A stretch of 64,000 nucleotides of DNA, from positions 310,001 through 374,000 of the forward strand of contig JAQGEQ010000365.1 of NCBI GenBank assembly GCA_034620365.1, given 5' to 3'. Made by a program: the position numbers and the translations under genes. The DNA is from Pegea sp. RAD2-039 (Eukaryota > Chordata > Thaliacea > Salpida > Salpidae). The notes under the pieces are model-generated. The model was given only the letters and a program-made list of their open reading frames with translations. It searched no databases and was not told the DNA's origin. Shown here piece by piece: positions 45,437-57,300 of this stretch (the stretch's first letter is position 1; each line of letters opens with the position of its first letter).

Positions 45437-45508
45437 TTCCTACACCGGGAATCGAACCCGGGCCGCCTGGGTGAAAGCCAGGAATCCTAACCACTAGACC
45501 ATATAGGA
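45437..45508 (-). tRNA. tRNA-Glu (anticodon UUC), copy 5
   Basis: 72 bp, identical to copy 1 in the mature region. About 80 bp of its 3'-side flank (from about 45,345) matches those of copies 1 and 2. Confidence 0.97.
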
Positions 45509-47140
45509 GGATGATGAAGTTAATGTTTTATATTTTAATTTTTTATAAATTCTTACAAATCTCTATTTTAGCATCATTTTCAAGATGTGTTTGATTTTAA
45601 TGCAATCGGGAAAGAAACATCAAAACTTTCTTTGGCTATAGAAGAAGTTGTTACTCCACAATTGGGGTAAAGTAACTTACTTCTGCTTGTAAAGTTGTTT
45701 TAAGTTGAATGAAGAGCTCCATATGAAGAATGAGAACTCTGAAAACATATGAGAGTAACTTAACTGAGACGAAAATAAAATAATTATTTTTAGTGGAAGC
45801 ACTAATCATAAAATTGAAAAGTTGTTCATTTTTTTTTCATAAAGCTTCTTTGAGGTTTACTACTAAAACTTTTGACGTAAAGTTTTGAAATAAAATATTC
45901 ACTTAGTGACAAAATCTTTAGGGTTTCTTCCAAATTATTTCCGATTCAATTTTTAGCCATCTAAAACATATTTGTTGCTTATTTTTGGGTTATTATTTAA
46001 GAAACATAAAATCATTGATCATATTCATACAGTTATTGAGCTTGAGTTGTCTCAATCGAAGCCATAGATTGGATTAAGAGTAGATTAGTAATAGAAGATT
46101 GGAGATATTCAAAGGTTTGGCATCGTGGTTAAAAAGCATTAAGTTTCCAGAACCATTTAATGATGTAGAACTGTCTATAATGTGATTGGGAACTGATTTA
46201 GTTTTAAAATTAGCATCATTGTTAGCTTGTAGTGGAGGTTTTAATAGAAAGAGCTTTTAGTGGGACAAATGTTTAAATTAAATTAACTCAGATTGCAGTT
46301 ATCATTGAAAGACATTAAGCAATCTTTATTAATCATGTATTTGTAGTTAGAAGAAGATACAATTAGATGTTAATCTTTTCGAAGATGTATAGAAGTTAGG
46401 ATATCACCATTAATTTATGGATTAAACTGAATAGATAACAAAAAGACTGAGTTGAAACTAAACTATAAAAGATGTTAACAAAAGCGCAGAGTTCTTTTAA
46501 TATTTTTATATTTATTCTCTCAAACAAATAGAACTCAAAATTTGTTTTAAATTTTGATGATTCAATTAAACGAATATCTTTTTCGCAAGCCTTGAATTGA
46601 AACAGATTGAAAGGTATTAATCTGAATCAGGAGTTTTAGAATAAGTGAGCTTATAAGCTAGAATTAGAGAAGTAAAAACTAGAAAGAAAGTCAATTCAGA
46701 AGATTCAAAGTCTTGAACAAATTTTTTTTAATTTCTGTATACTAGAACGTATACTGTTACTTCCACTTTTATTTGAGGTCATCTAAAATATCAAAAAACA
46801 TCAAACTAACTGAAAATTAAAGTTTTATTACGATTCAAAGTCGAATGTAAAGATGGATATTTTGATGTAACTTTAAAGATACATCAACATTAGACTTTAT
46901 TTACAGATTAAAGATTGTAATTTTATGAATTCTTTTATGGAGCTACAATCAACTTTATACAAGGAGTTAAATTCAAACTACAGAAAAACATTGGGAACAA
47001 AATTACTAACAAATAAATTAAGGTCAAGATACAAGAGAGTTTTAATTAGTTAACGATCTAAAAACAACTTTCACAATAAAAAAAAATTAAAAAGTTATAA
47101 TTAATTAAAAAAGAAAATAGTCGACCGTCTGTAGATTTTT
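45509..47140. other. Intergenic with a possible coding relic
   Basis: No intact gene. At 46,112-46,182 a plus-strand frame reads GLASWLKSIKFPEPFNDVEL, which looks like protein-coding sequence but stops soon after. I do not recognise the family. Confidence 0.4.
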
Positions 47141-50035
47141 TTACTCTTCATTTTCACTTGCACAGATAGTATTTACAATTATTTCTTCGAAATCAGTTAA
47201 AAAAGGCACACACATCGATGTATAAGAAGGAAGAGAGTTAATCATTTTAACAACATGATCTGAAATTGAATCAATATCACAAATGACTGCATCTTCTTCG
47301 TTTTTAGAATAACTTTTTTCTCTAAAATTTAACAATTCTACGAAAAGTTCTTCATCTTTTTCTTGGAAAAACTTTTGGCATGAATTCCATCCTTTTTCAA
47401 AAAGTATAATTTTAAGAGCTTTTACATAAAATGGAATATCTCCTACGTTCTCAAAACTTTTACTAAATGCTTTAAAAGAATCTTCCATTCTGATATTAGG
47501 AACTGACAGATATAAAATATCTTTGCTTTTACAATCAATTGCTAGTTCAATGATTTTGCACAAAGCTATTACACAAATTTTGAGGGCATGTTCTTTGTCG
47601 ATTAAGATATGATACTTTGTTAATTCAATCAAAGTATAATCAAGCAGATTTCTACCTTCAATTCTACGAGTGTTATGTTTCAAAATTTCAATCATTTCAG
47701 TAGTATATTCAGCGAGAAGATAAACATTTACCATCACAAAAACTCCATATAAAGGTGTTGTAGATTCTGAAGAATGTTGTGAATATTTTTGAGCGAAATC
47801 AATTATTTCGTCAATACATCTGTTAACTTCAGATTTTCCATTGTGCTTAAAAAGCTTCTTTAAAACGTCAGTGATCATTCGGCCACAACAATAAGCTTTT
47901 TCTTTATCTATTGTGCCTGAAATAGTTGACCAAATCTGATCAAACAAAGAAAGTTTTTTACTTTCAAAAAACTTAGCTACAGAATCAAAAGATGATTGAA
48001 TGAAGCTATGAAAACATCGACTACTGCTGGTATAGACAGAAAGCTCTTTTGTGGTTTTTAGAATATTTAGTACAACTTCAAAAAACTTTTCAACAAGATA
48101 GTCTTTTAATGATGCATTGGAGTTTATTACAATGATTCTTAGTACATCTAAAACATACCCAGGAGTTACACAGTTGACTGTTAGATTGTAATGTACTCTT
48201 CGAACCAGATGAATTATAATATTATCATCATATTCCAACTGTTGCAGAAAATAATTTAAGTTGTTGCAATAACTTCTTGTGATATTTTCATTTCTACCAT
48301 ATTGGAAAAACAAACTATCCATTTTAGAAAGCATTTTTGTTTGGGTTTCCTCTTTTAAATTTGGATAACGTATTAATATGTTTTCAATCAAGTCTAAAGT
48401 AAGCTCTACCAGAATCTCATTATCGCTTTGATCATGAAAAAAATAGATTACTGATGAAAGAAATCTTTCTGCTATATTTGGTAAAGCTGCATCAGATGTA
48501 AATAAAATCACTTTCTTTAAGCATCTAACTGCAAATATTATAGGAGTAATATCAAAATTAAGAGTGAAGTTTTTTATAAGACGTCTAATAAATGTCTTCT
48601 TGTCTTTGTGAGAGAGTAATCCATAAAGTATACTCAATGCAATATCACATCGACCAAGCAAAAGATAATTATCCTCAGATTCATGTTTAGAAAACCTTTT
48701 CAAGATTAAGTGAACTTCTTTTGGGTGTTTTTTGAAATATAAGAAGGATGCATCTGGGTGAAGCTGTATAGCAAAGAAACAAGCCTCTTCCAGTTTCCAC
48801 CAATCAGAGTTTCCTTCCTGTTTCACCTCAGAAGATAGTCTTAATTGTAAACCTATAGCTATTGACAAGTATTTTTGAATGCAATTAGTATTGAAGTGAA
48901 TATCTTTCAGATAAATTAAGATATTTCTACAATTTGTACGAAGTGATACTAAACCGGTGGTACTTTCATTAGGATTCCAGTCATAATCCAGACCTGCATG
49001 ATTTGGATTATCAAGGTAAAATTGTACTTCAATATCGTTTAATTGTAGATAGAAGATTAACTGAGACATGATTGTCCCAAAATACTTTACTACAAGTGCT
49101 TCAAACTGGTCAGACCGACAAACAAAATCAATCAATAAAAATAAAGATGAATGAAAAGCAAAGGCAGTTTTAACAATTGATCCTTTTAAGTAAAGACTTT
49201 TTGTTTGGTTTAGAAAATTGCAAGATACTTTCAAACTTTCATCAGCAATCTCATAAATAAGATTTTCGGGGGTAGGCAGCAATGCCAAGCAATGTATCAA
49301 GCTTTTCACCGTCTCTACTTTCAATATTGAAATTTCTGTTCCACTAACTTGGATGATATTCAGAAATCCTCTGAGAACATTTTTCAAAATCTCATTTGGA
49401 AATGATTTAAGTAATATTTGTTTTATATTAAGTAGTTTTATCAAATCAAAAACTTTATTAAAACAGCAAAGTGCTCCAGCTTTATATTTAATTAATGTCT
49501 CAGTCAAAAAAATGTTCAATAATTTAAGTAAACAGTTTTTTATCTGAAAAGTGCAGTCAGCTAAATAATCGTTACAATAGCCATCAAGAACATTTTCTAA
49601 AACGATAAAAACTTTTTTCAGTTTTACTTCGTTTCCCAAATCATATAATTGATCAAGAACATATGAAATTGTAGTATAGTCTTTTTCAAACCATTCCATT
49701 TGAATTATATGAGTAATAACTAAGAAAGTGATTCTTTCAAACTCTAAAACTGATCCATCTACTAAACTTTGTAAAAGATTTCCAATTACATCTCTTCTTT
49801 GTGCTGTTTCAGTAGTTTTCCAATAATTTTTCAGATAATTATGTAGCTGTTTTTTTGCCATTATAACAACTTGACTTGAGTTTGTAGAATTAGAAGCAAT
49901 AGAAATTAATACCTGAAGATAAGTTACAGTATTCATTTCTTCATTTAACACTACCTCAGCCGCCTCTTGAGTTTCTGGACATTCTGATGATGAGTCTACT
50001 AGGTTTTTGTGGTATTTACAGATAAGTTCATCCAT
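47141..50035 (-). CDS. IPO9: Importin-9 (karyopherin beta)
   Basis: One frame of 964 residues without introns (human importin-9 has 1,041). Importin-9 carries histones H2A-H2B, actin and some ribosomal proteins into the nucleus and gives them up to RanGTP. The protein is all-helical, HEAT-repeat-like. Collinear marks with the family are the N-terminal KQLHNYLKNYWK and the following ITHIIQMEW; the central NSDWWKLEEACFFAIQ (family HWWKIHEACMLAL); YLLLGRCDIALS; FAVRCLKKV; and near the C-terminus IPFYVKALKIIL and FLTDF. It is strongly diverged, and the long acidic loop typical of vertebrate importin-9 is short here. The intronless form in an intron-rich genome may mean a retrocopy that replaced the original; the open frame argues that it works. 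Confidence 0.78.
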   Translation of the reverse strand: MDELICKYHKNLVDSSSECPETQEAAEVVLNEEMNTVTYLQVLISIASNSTNSSQVVIMAKKQLHNYLKNYWKTTETAQRRDVIGNLLQSLVDGSVLEFERITFLVITHIIQMEWFEKDYTTISYVLDQLYDLGNEVKLKKVFIVLENVLDGYCNDYLADCTFQIKNCLLKLLNIFLTETLIKYKAGALCCFNKVFDLIKLLNIKQILLKSFPNEILKNVLRGFLNIIQVSGTEISILKVETVKSLIHCLALLPTPENLIYEIADESLKVSCNFLNQTKSLYLKGSIVKTAFAFHSSLFLLIDFVCRSDQFEALVVKYFGTIMSQLIFYLQLNDIEVQFYLDNPNHAGLDYDWNPNESTTGLVSLRTNCRNILIYLKDIHFNTNCIQKYLSIAIGLQLRLSSEVKQEGNSDWWKLEEACFFAIQLHPDASFLYFKKHPKEVHLILKRFSKHESEDNYLLLGRCDIALSILYGLLSHKDKKTFIRRLIKNFTLNFDITPIIFAVRCLKKVILFTSDAALPNIAERFLSSVIYFFHDQSDNEILVELTLDLIENILIRYPNLKEETQTKMLSKMDSLFFQYGRNENITRSYCNNLNYFLQQLEYDDNIIIHLVRRVHYNLTVNCVTPGYVLDVLRIIVINSNASLKDYLVEKFFEVVLNILKTTKELSVYTSSSRCFHSFIQSSFDSVAKFFESKKLSLFDQIWSTISGTIDKEKAYCCGRMITDVLKKLFKHNGKSEVNRCIDEIIDFAQKYSQHSSESTTPLYGVFVMVNVYLLAEYTTEMIEILKHNTRRIEGRNLLDYTLIELTKYHILIDKEHALKICVIALCKIIELAIDCKSKDILYLSVPNIRMEDSFKAFSKSFENVGDIPFYVKALKIILFEKGWNSCQKFFQEKDEELFVELLNFREKSYSKNEEDAVICDIDSISDHVVKMINSLPSYTSMCVPFLTDFEEIIVNTICASENEE

Positions 50036-51657
50036 TTTTTAAAAAACGCATCAAAAATTTGTTGGTCTAGATTGAAATATAATCGTTAAGATAGAAGTAT
50101 ATAAAATTAAAGAACAAAATAAGAAATATAAACTTTATATATCATCATTACTTTCTTAACTAGAATTAGTTTAACAAAAACTCAACAATCAAAACTATTC
50201 TCCTTAAGAACTACTGAATATAAATGGAAAAGTTATATTTACAAATCAAAGTAAAAAATAAATGACAAGCTGAATACTGATTCAATCTTTGTGAGAATAA
50301 TAACAGCTTGTATCATTACAAAAATAGTTATTTTCATAAAAAAATATTTCTGAACAATTCAAAAAGTTTTATCAACAGAAGATTATTTAAGTTTTTTAGA
50401 TTAGTTTTTAGCAAATATTATTTACTGAAAAGCTTATATTTTTTTTCAACAAACTATGAAACGATGAAAACACCATCAGCATCTACCACGGTTTTATTAT
50501 TTTTGGTAAAAAATACTTTTTCATGCCAAAATTATTTAAATAAAAAGTTAGAAATGTGTTTTTGTAAAGAATTAATATTTTAAAAGCAAAATGGCTCAGC
50601 AACTCAAATCTAGGAACTTAAAATATTTAACTTACATTAGCAAGTTTGTTTAAAACTATATTTTTTGAAAGTGAAGACAAGAACCTCATTAACCATATAA
50701 ATAGATGTATATTCAGACAGAGACAAAGATATAGACATATACAAAGAATAAAAAACCTAAATTTGTTTTTATGAAATTATAATTTGATGAATAGATCTAC
50801 TATCATTACTATTTACTACTATCTACTATCTATTATCAGTCATTAATATTTGAAATGTTTTTTTTTTGAAATTAAACACAAAGCACATAAAGAATAACAG
50901 TTAGTAATCTAGAAATAAAAGTTTCTTACAAAAGTAGGACTTAAGATGCTCTTGCACATAATACAGTCCTTTTAAAGTCTTAATTTACTTCAATGTTGAG
51001 AAGAGAGTAAAAAGTATCTAATATTAGTGAACAGTTTTTGTAAACTATCATTTAGCTGTAAAAAACCGAACAACGAATAAACTTCATAAATATTTTGAAA
51101 GTTCAAAAAGTTGCAAAAAGTTCATATAATTCATCAGAAAAAGATTGAAAGCATTTTGAAGGTCACAAAAAACAACTTTTATAAAATCTTATTAAATATA
51201 TTTAAACTTTTACTTTATACAAAGCCGTTTAAAAAGACTTTACAAAGTTGACAAAACTTATAGATAACTTGTATTGCAAGCAACTGAAAATGCTTGAAAT
51301 ATATTTATAAGAACAATGAATAAAAAATGACAAAAACGTTTTTTTCTCTCAACAATGATTATTACAGAAAAGAAAGTCTTGTATATTTAATCAAGAAAAA
51401 AGAATTAGTCAATAGTTTAAAGTTTTCTAACAATTCTTGCTACAAATAACTTTATTTTCATTATTATTTTATTGATGTAGCTTTTAAAATATTAGATTTT
51501 TTGCAAAACAACAAAATAACGAACAATTTTTGTATAAAATTGAATCAAAATTGTAAAAAACAAAGAAATGAACGAAAATGATGTTTTAATTTTATGAACT
51601 TTTTCTGAAAGTTTATTAATTTGTTAGTCTATTCAAATCTTGCAAAATTATCAATAT
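50036..51657. other. Intergenic upstream of IPO9
   Basis: A+T-rich DNA, no supported gene. A 91-codon frame at 50,308-50,583 is low-complexity and rich in F, K, N and Y, typical of chance. Confidence 0.5.
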
Positions 51658-51800
51658 TGTCAAAAAGACAATTCTTCTATCACATTAGGAATGTTCTTCA
51701 ACGCTCGGTCGATTATTAACAAAAATTGTTCAATTGAAAGCTCTTTTGCATTCTCAAGATTTCACATTTGTTTTTATTACTGAAACATTTTTGCGTTTTG
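51658..51800 (+). mobile_element. LINE family 1 endonuclease fragment
   Basis: It is about 90% alike to 34,673-34,815, sharing GACAATTCTTCTATCACATT and GCTCTTTTGCATTC. It encodes part of the endonuclease (FTFVFITETF). It ends soon after GCGTTTTGCGTTGTGACA, which also occurs at 34,858. Confidence 0.75.
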
Positions 51801-51878
51801 CGTTGTGACAAAAAGTACAAAATGTAGAAGAAGTAAAAAGATTAAAGATACAAAAATTGTAGAAAATATGAAAAAATT

Positions 51879-51960
51879 CGCTGCGAGCAGGATTTGAACC
51901 TACGCGGGGAGACCCCATTGGATTTCAAGTCCAACGCCTTAACCACTCGGCCATCGCAGC
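51879..51960 (-). tRNA. tRNA-Ser (anticodon UGA)
   Basis: 82 bp with a long variable arm. On the minus strand it starts GCTGCGATGGCCGAGTGGTT; the anticodon loop ACTTGAAAT gives UGA; T-arm GGTTCAAATCC; ends CTCGCAGCG. A TTTTTT run follows. Confidence 0.97.
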
Positions 51961-54327
51961 TATGTTTGCGATAATATATTATTGTTTATATTATCAATTT
52001 TATAAAAATCTTAAAGCTTATTATGTAAAAGATAAAAAAAGTCATTACAAAATAAGTATATATAAAGTTGTTCAATATTTTGACAAATTTAGATTGATTC
52101 TTGATCTAAGTTGAAAAAGCTCAGAATTTTATTATCTGATAATAAATATATTTAAAGACCATCAAAGACCATCAAAGACCGTTGAAAGTTTCCTTTCAGG
52201 ACAAGATTATTTAGGTCGTTGATATTTCTTATTATCATTAATTAAACTTGATTGTAAAGTGCTTTAGAAGGAAAATTTTTCAAATTTTTTATGATTTTGT
52301 AAAATCTATACTAAATTTTTTATTAATTTTTCAGCTTTTCATCAAAGTTTTAAAAAAGCTACAAATAAAAAAGTAAAAGATTACATTTAAATTTCTATTC
52401 ATCTATATAATATATAAACTATAACATTTCAAAATTGACATCTGGTTTTCTAGTTTTCTAAAATTTTTTAAACTTTTATTGGTCAGAATTGAATTTAACA
52501 AAATTTTTGAATGGACCGTTCCTTGTCACAAATATGTGTCCACTAAAGACCCGGAGAGCCCCCAGCTTGGTAGGCAGGTAACTGTTTCGCCACACAGAAA
52601 AATTCGGAATATTTGTAATTATATCAGTATTTGATCAACTTTAAAAGTTAAGAAATTATATTTTTGGTGATTATTTTTTATCCAATTGTTGAGTTACAAT
52701 ATTTAAGAAGTGATTACTTTAGATTACACATCAAATTAGCATAGGTCTTTGGATGTTTCAATGGCTGACTTAATTCATCACTTAATTCAATCTGATCATT
52801 GTTGTAATTTTGGATTTTACTTACAGCTTACTAATAGCTTAATATATAAGATAGCTCAATAGTCTTTCAAAGAATGTGAAACTCTTTAATCATCCTTCAT
52901 AATTTGTCGATCACAACGTAATAAGCCGTTTATAGACAGACTATAGAAGAATATTCTAAGATTGCTTCTTATTGAAACTTCAAACTCTGCGTGAGAAAAT
53001 CAACATGAGTTACCTTACATTAAGGTATATGGAGTATATCTTAGGTGATTACTTTTGCTAACTTATAACACAATGTAACTACTAACAACACTTTATTTAG
53101 ATTTTAATCAAAAGGAAGAGTTTATAGATAATTTTATTTTTGTAAGATTGAAGAAATAGCTTCGAAGACATTTCGTTAAAAATCTTCTAATTTTTCAAGA
53201 TAATTACTGATAGGTTCGAAAATATAAAGACGTTTGAAGACAATACATAAAAAAAAGGGAAAAAGACTACATCATTGAATGCTAGATTTCAACTTTCTCA
53301 CATTAAGACTTAATTAAAAATCTTTTTACAAATAAAAGATTGTTTAAAAGTTTTTTTTTCTGAAATTTTAATATTGTAAAAACTAGTATGTAAAAACAGT
53401 AATTGAAAATATCTTGACCTCAATTGCATTTTTGCTGATAAAAAGAAACCAAAAACAAAACTTTTTCAAAGAGTAAGTAGCAGTATTTCGATTTTGACCA
53501 ATTAAAATCGTTCTTAAAATGTTAACACTTTTCATCTCAAGAAATAAAAATGTTGTTAAATTATCATTATAGTAGAAATCATTTTAATATTGAAGTAAAA
53601 ACTGAAGTTGAAAGCTATTTTCTAAGCGAGGAATCTCTCTGACAAGTAGATGAAGAGCTTTTCTGTCATTTAGCGGTTAGTTTTTAGTCTCATTTTTGTC
53701 ACAAGTTAATCCAATTCTATTTCATTCAGATCCTTTTCAGGTCTTTTTGGAAAGACTTTCGTCAAGACTTTCCATTATATAACTTGTGAACAACGTTGCT
53801 AAAGCTCATGGAGCTCTGTGTTTGCAGAAGTTGGAGAGGATCTTTATCATCTGATGATCAACTCATAAATCTAATCCAGTCGGAAAAGGTTAGGGTTATG
53901 AACGAAAAATCTTTTTTAATTTCTACTTCAAAATCTCAAAAAATTATCTTCTTAAGAAAAAAACATCAAAAGAAAATCTGATGAAATTTTAATTGAGATT
54001 TATGAAACGAACATTGATGTAAAAATCGTTGATAGAAAATTACATTTAATTTGAGACATATTTATAATTATATAGAAGTTCAGAAATTCAACGATGAAAC
54101 CATCAGAGCACTTATTGCTGATCAGGATTTAAGATCTTTCTTCTTATATCTTCTTAGGAGTATAATGGGAAGAAACCTCGTCTTCCTAAATAAAGATATA
54201 TATATTTAGTTTTAATTTCTTTTTTATCAGAAGTTTTTGATAAAGTAAGAAATTTCAATAATTGAATTATCATAAAATTGGAAATTTTAAGGTATCTGAA
54301 TACAAAATTTCAAAATTTTTAAATGTT
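51961..54327. other. Intergenic with repeat debris
   Basis: Mostly A+T rich. At 52,505-52,600 a G+C-richer piece ends in TTTCGCCACACAGAA, also seen at 62,250-62,282. At 53,780-53,850 a short frame (NNVAKAHGALCLQKLERIF) looks coding-like but is unassigned. No intact gene. Confidence 0.4.
52505..52602. repeat. Dispersed repeat fragment ending in CGCCACACAGAA
   Basis: CTTGGTAGGCAGGTAACTGT followed by TTCGCCACACAGAA aligns with 62,250-62,282. Type unknown; perhaps the end of a transposon or a SINE-like piece. Confidence 0.4.
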
Positions 54328-57300
54328 TTAGGATCTGATCTTGATCTTACCTTGAAGTATAATCTCCTGAAGGTATTTATCAACAACAGCAATTCCAGTT
54401 TTGTGGATAAAATCAATCAAGTCAACCACTTGTGCTGAAATACTTTGCAAGATAGGCAGAAGTAACAATATTTCCCCAAATCTAAAAACAACAAAATCTC
54501 AGATTAGTTCGACTTCAATCAGCAACTTCCATTGATTCAAAAGAACATATTTTTGAGTATTTCGATTTTTAGTTACCTTCCTCTAGTCTCAAATTGAAGA
54601 TTGTTAATGTAATCTTCTAAATTACGTAATATGCTTCTTCTTATACTCTCAACTTGGCTTCTAGAAGACAAAGTCTTCACGTCAGCTACAAATAAAAGAT
54701 ATTAAAAAAATATTAAAGATTTTTAACTGTATTACCAAAATCAAAAAATATCAAAGCTTTCAGACAAGCGAATTCTGTCTCATCTAATCCCAATTCAGCC
54801 ACAGGAGCCACAAGCTCATCCATAATACGATCGGTAATAACCTTGACTTCCGGCTGGATGCAGTTTTCACTGAAAACAAGATTAGTAAGAAAAAGAAAGT
54901 TTGCAAATATGACACAATACAAAATTTTGGATAACAAATTAAGCCAAAATAATCAATTTTCTAAAATTAAATATTTATTTATTTATTTATTTCAATAAAT
55001 GCGAAGGAGGATACCTGAAAAGAGCACCTCTCGCTAACACACATTCTCACAAATAACATTTATTAAATTAGAAATATAAAAAGCAAAAGATGTAACACAT
55101 GGTATTTCGATATCACCCAAGGCATATAACAGTGAACAATTACATGGAATGTTGATAATATAAAAACGAAAAGTGTAAAAAAAGTGTTTTAATTAATTGG
55201 AATGATTTAAAGGTCTTCAAAATGTAGAAATTGATGTGGATGTGTTGATAAGTCTACCTAACTATTGAACACATTTTAAAAATAGAAAAGATTCACAGGA
55301 AAAACAAAGAAATAGAAATTGAATAACAAATTGACGAAACAGATTTTGGAAAATTCAATTAAAAACAATTTTCAGATTTTCGACTTCAGTTAGTTCCTAA
55401 CCCAGATCTTTGAAAAGAGGTTACAGCTGACAAGACTTTTATTCATTGATACATTTGAGCAGATGTTTAGTTCATAAATTTTATGTTTCTAATTAAACTT
55501 TCTTGCTGTCATTACTACAAGTTTGAAAATACTGACAGCATCAAGAATATATTTATTTATTGGCTATACTATCGATGTTAAAATAAAATTTTTTAGACAC
55601 AAGGGAGAACACTTACCGCGGTATGACAGTGTTGTTGCCGAGTAGGAGAATATCTAGATAGTCATACGAGCGCTTAGCAACACCCATCACCAAGTTCTTA
55701 CATGCATGTGCATGTATCAGCTTCACCTATGAATAGTAAGAGATTGAATTAAGCGAGTTATGAATCTTGTGAATTGAATTTTTAAATTATGATTAAGTAA
55801 GTAGATAAGTTGAATTACAAAGATTTGAATTGAGATTTATTTCAATTATTTTTTTTATTAATTGGCCCTTTCATCTAGTCAAGTTGTTTGTTATTTGACA
55901 ACTTTCAATTGTTTTAAAGTAGATAGCTCAATGTTTATCATAAAAAGCTACAGGAGCTATTTCTCTACGAGGCGTTTTTTATATACAGCAATTGTCATAT
56001 CTATATATGAATAAGATTAAATAAAAAAGCATTTTTTGATCAACATTAGAATAAGTCTTATTTGTAAATTGATTAAAGCAAATCTGTAAATGTTTGAATT
56101 GAATAAATCTGCTTCAATTAGTTTTTTGATTATCCTTTTCATCTAATCAAGTAGTTGTTTGAAAACTTTCAATTGGTTTAAAGTAGATTGTTTAATAACA
56201 TTGAAGGCTATTTCTCTGCAAGGCGTTTTTTATATATAGTAATTGTCATATCTATATATAAGTAAGATAAAAGCATTTTTTGATCAGCATTAAATTAAAG
56301 ACTCAAGTAGAAACCTGATCTTGCTCTGATAGTGTAGTGAATACAGGGATAGATTTCGCCCAGTTAACCAAAGCAACCACTTCCTGTGTCATCGAATCTC
56401 CAATGTCTTTTACGGATGCAACTGTTCTTTTATCAGAACCAAATGTCTCATCATCATTTGTCTAAAAAAGTAAAAATCTTGATGATATATTGATAAGTCA
56501 GTCTATTTATAAAATGATAAACAAAGTTGTTTTTTAGTTATCCTTAAATCAAATGTGTTAAGTTTTAGCTTTTGTAATGAAATTAGAAAAATATTATTTA
56601 GAAAACCAAAGCAAAATAAATAGTGATTAATCAAAATTTGATTTGATTTCAAATTTATACAAAATTAAAAATGTATAAAGACCAAAAAAGTTTCAATGCA
56701 ACAAATTATTCTTATCAAAAACTACTTAAAAAATTTTACAAGCTTTTTTTCTTGACATGAAATTATAGATTTTATGAACAGATAAAATACACAGTTTTTG
56801 AATAAAGAAAACATTTCAGTTTGTAAGACCTGAGAACAACAAACTTCATCTTCTTTTATATTACTTGCTTGAGTCTTGCCTTCAGCTTTTAGCAAAGTTA
56901 CGATTGGTACCAGATCTTCTTCTTCATTAAGAGAACCCTTCATTTTAATCTGATCTCTTTCTTTTTGAACAGCTAAAGTAAATAAACAAAACGTCAAAAG
57001 TAGTTAATAAAAACTAATGTCTTTTTTAAAACTTTGAATTTGTTTTCAAATAAGAAATTGAATTGAGTTATTAAACTCATGAAAAATATTTCAGCTTTTT
57101 AGTTAAATATGAACCTTCTCTTCTCATTCCAGCACTGAAGCACTTCTTCAAGCGGCAATATCGGCATTGGTTTCTGCTGCGTTTATCCACAACACAGCTT
57201 TGATTAAACCTTCAATATATAATGTTTATATAATAGGTGATCTTAAAGTTAATGATGTTGTAACATTTCGGTATCTCTCAATTAATTAATAAATCTATTC

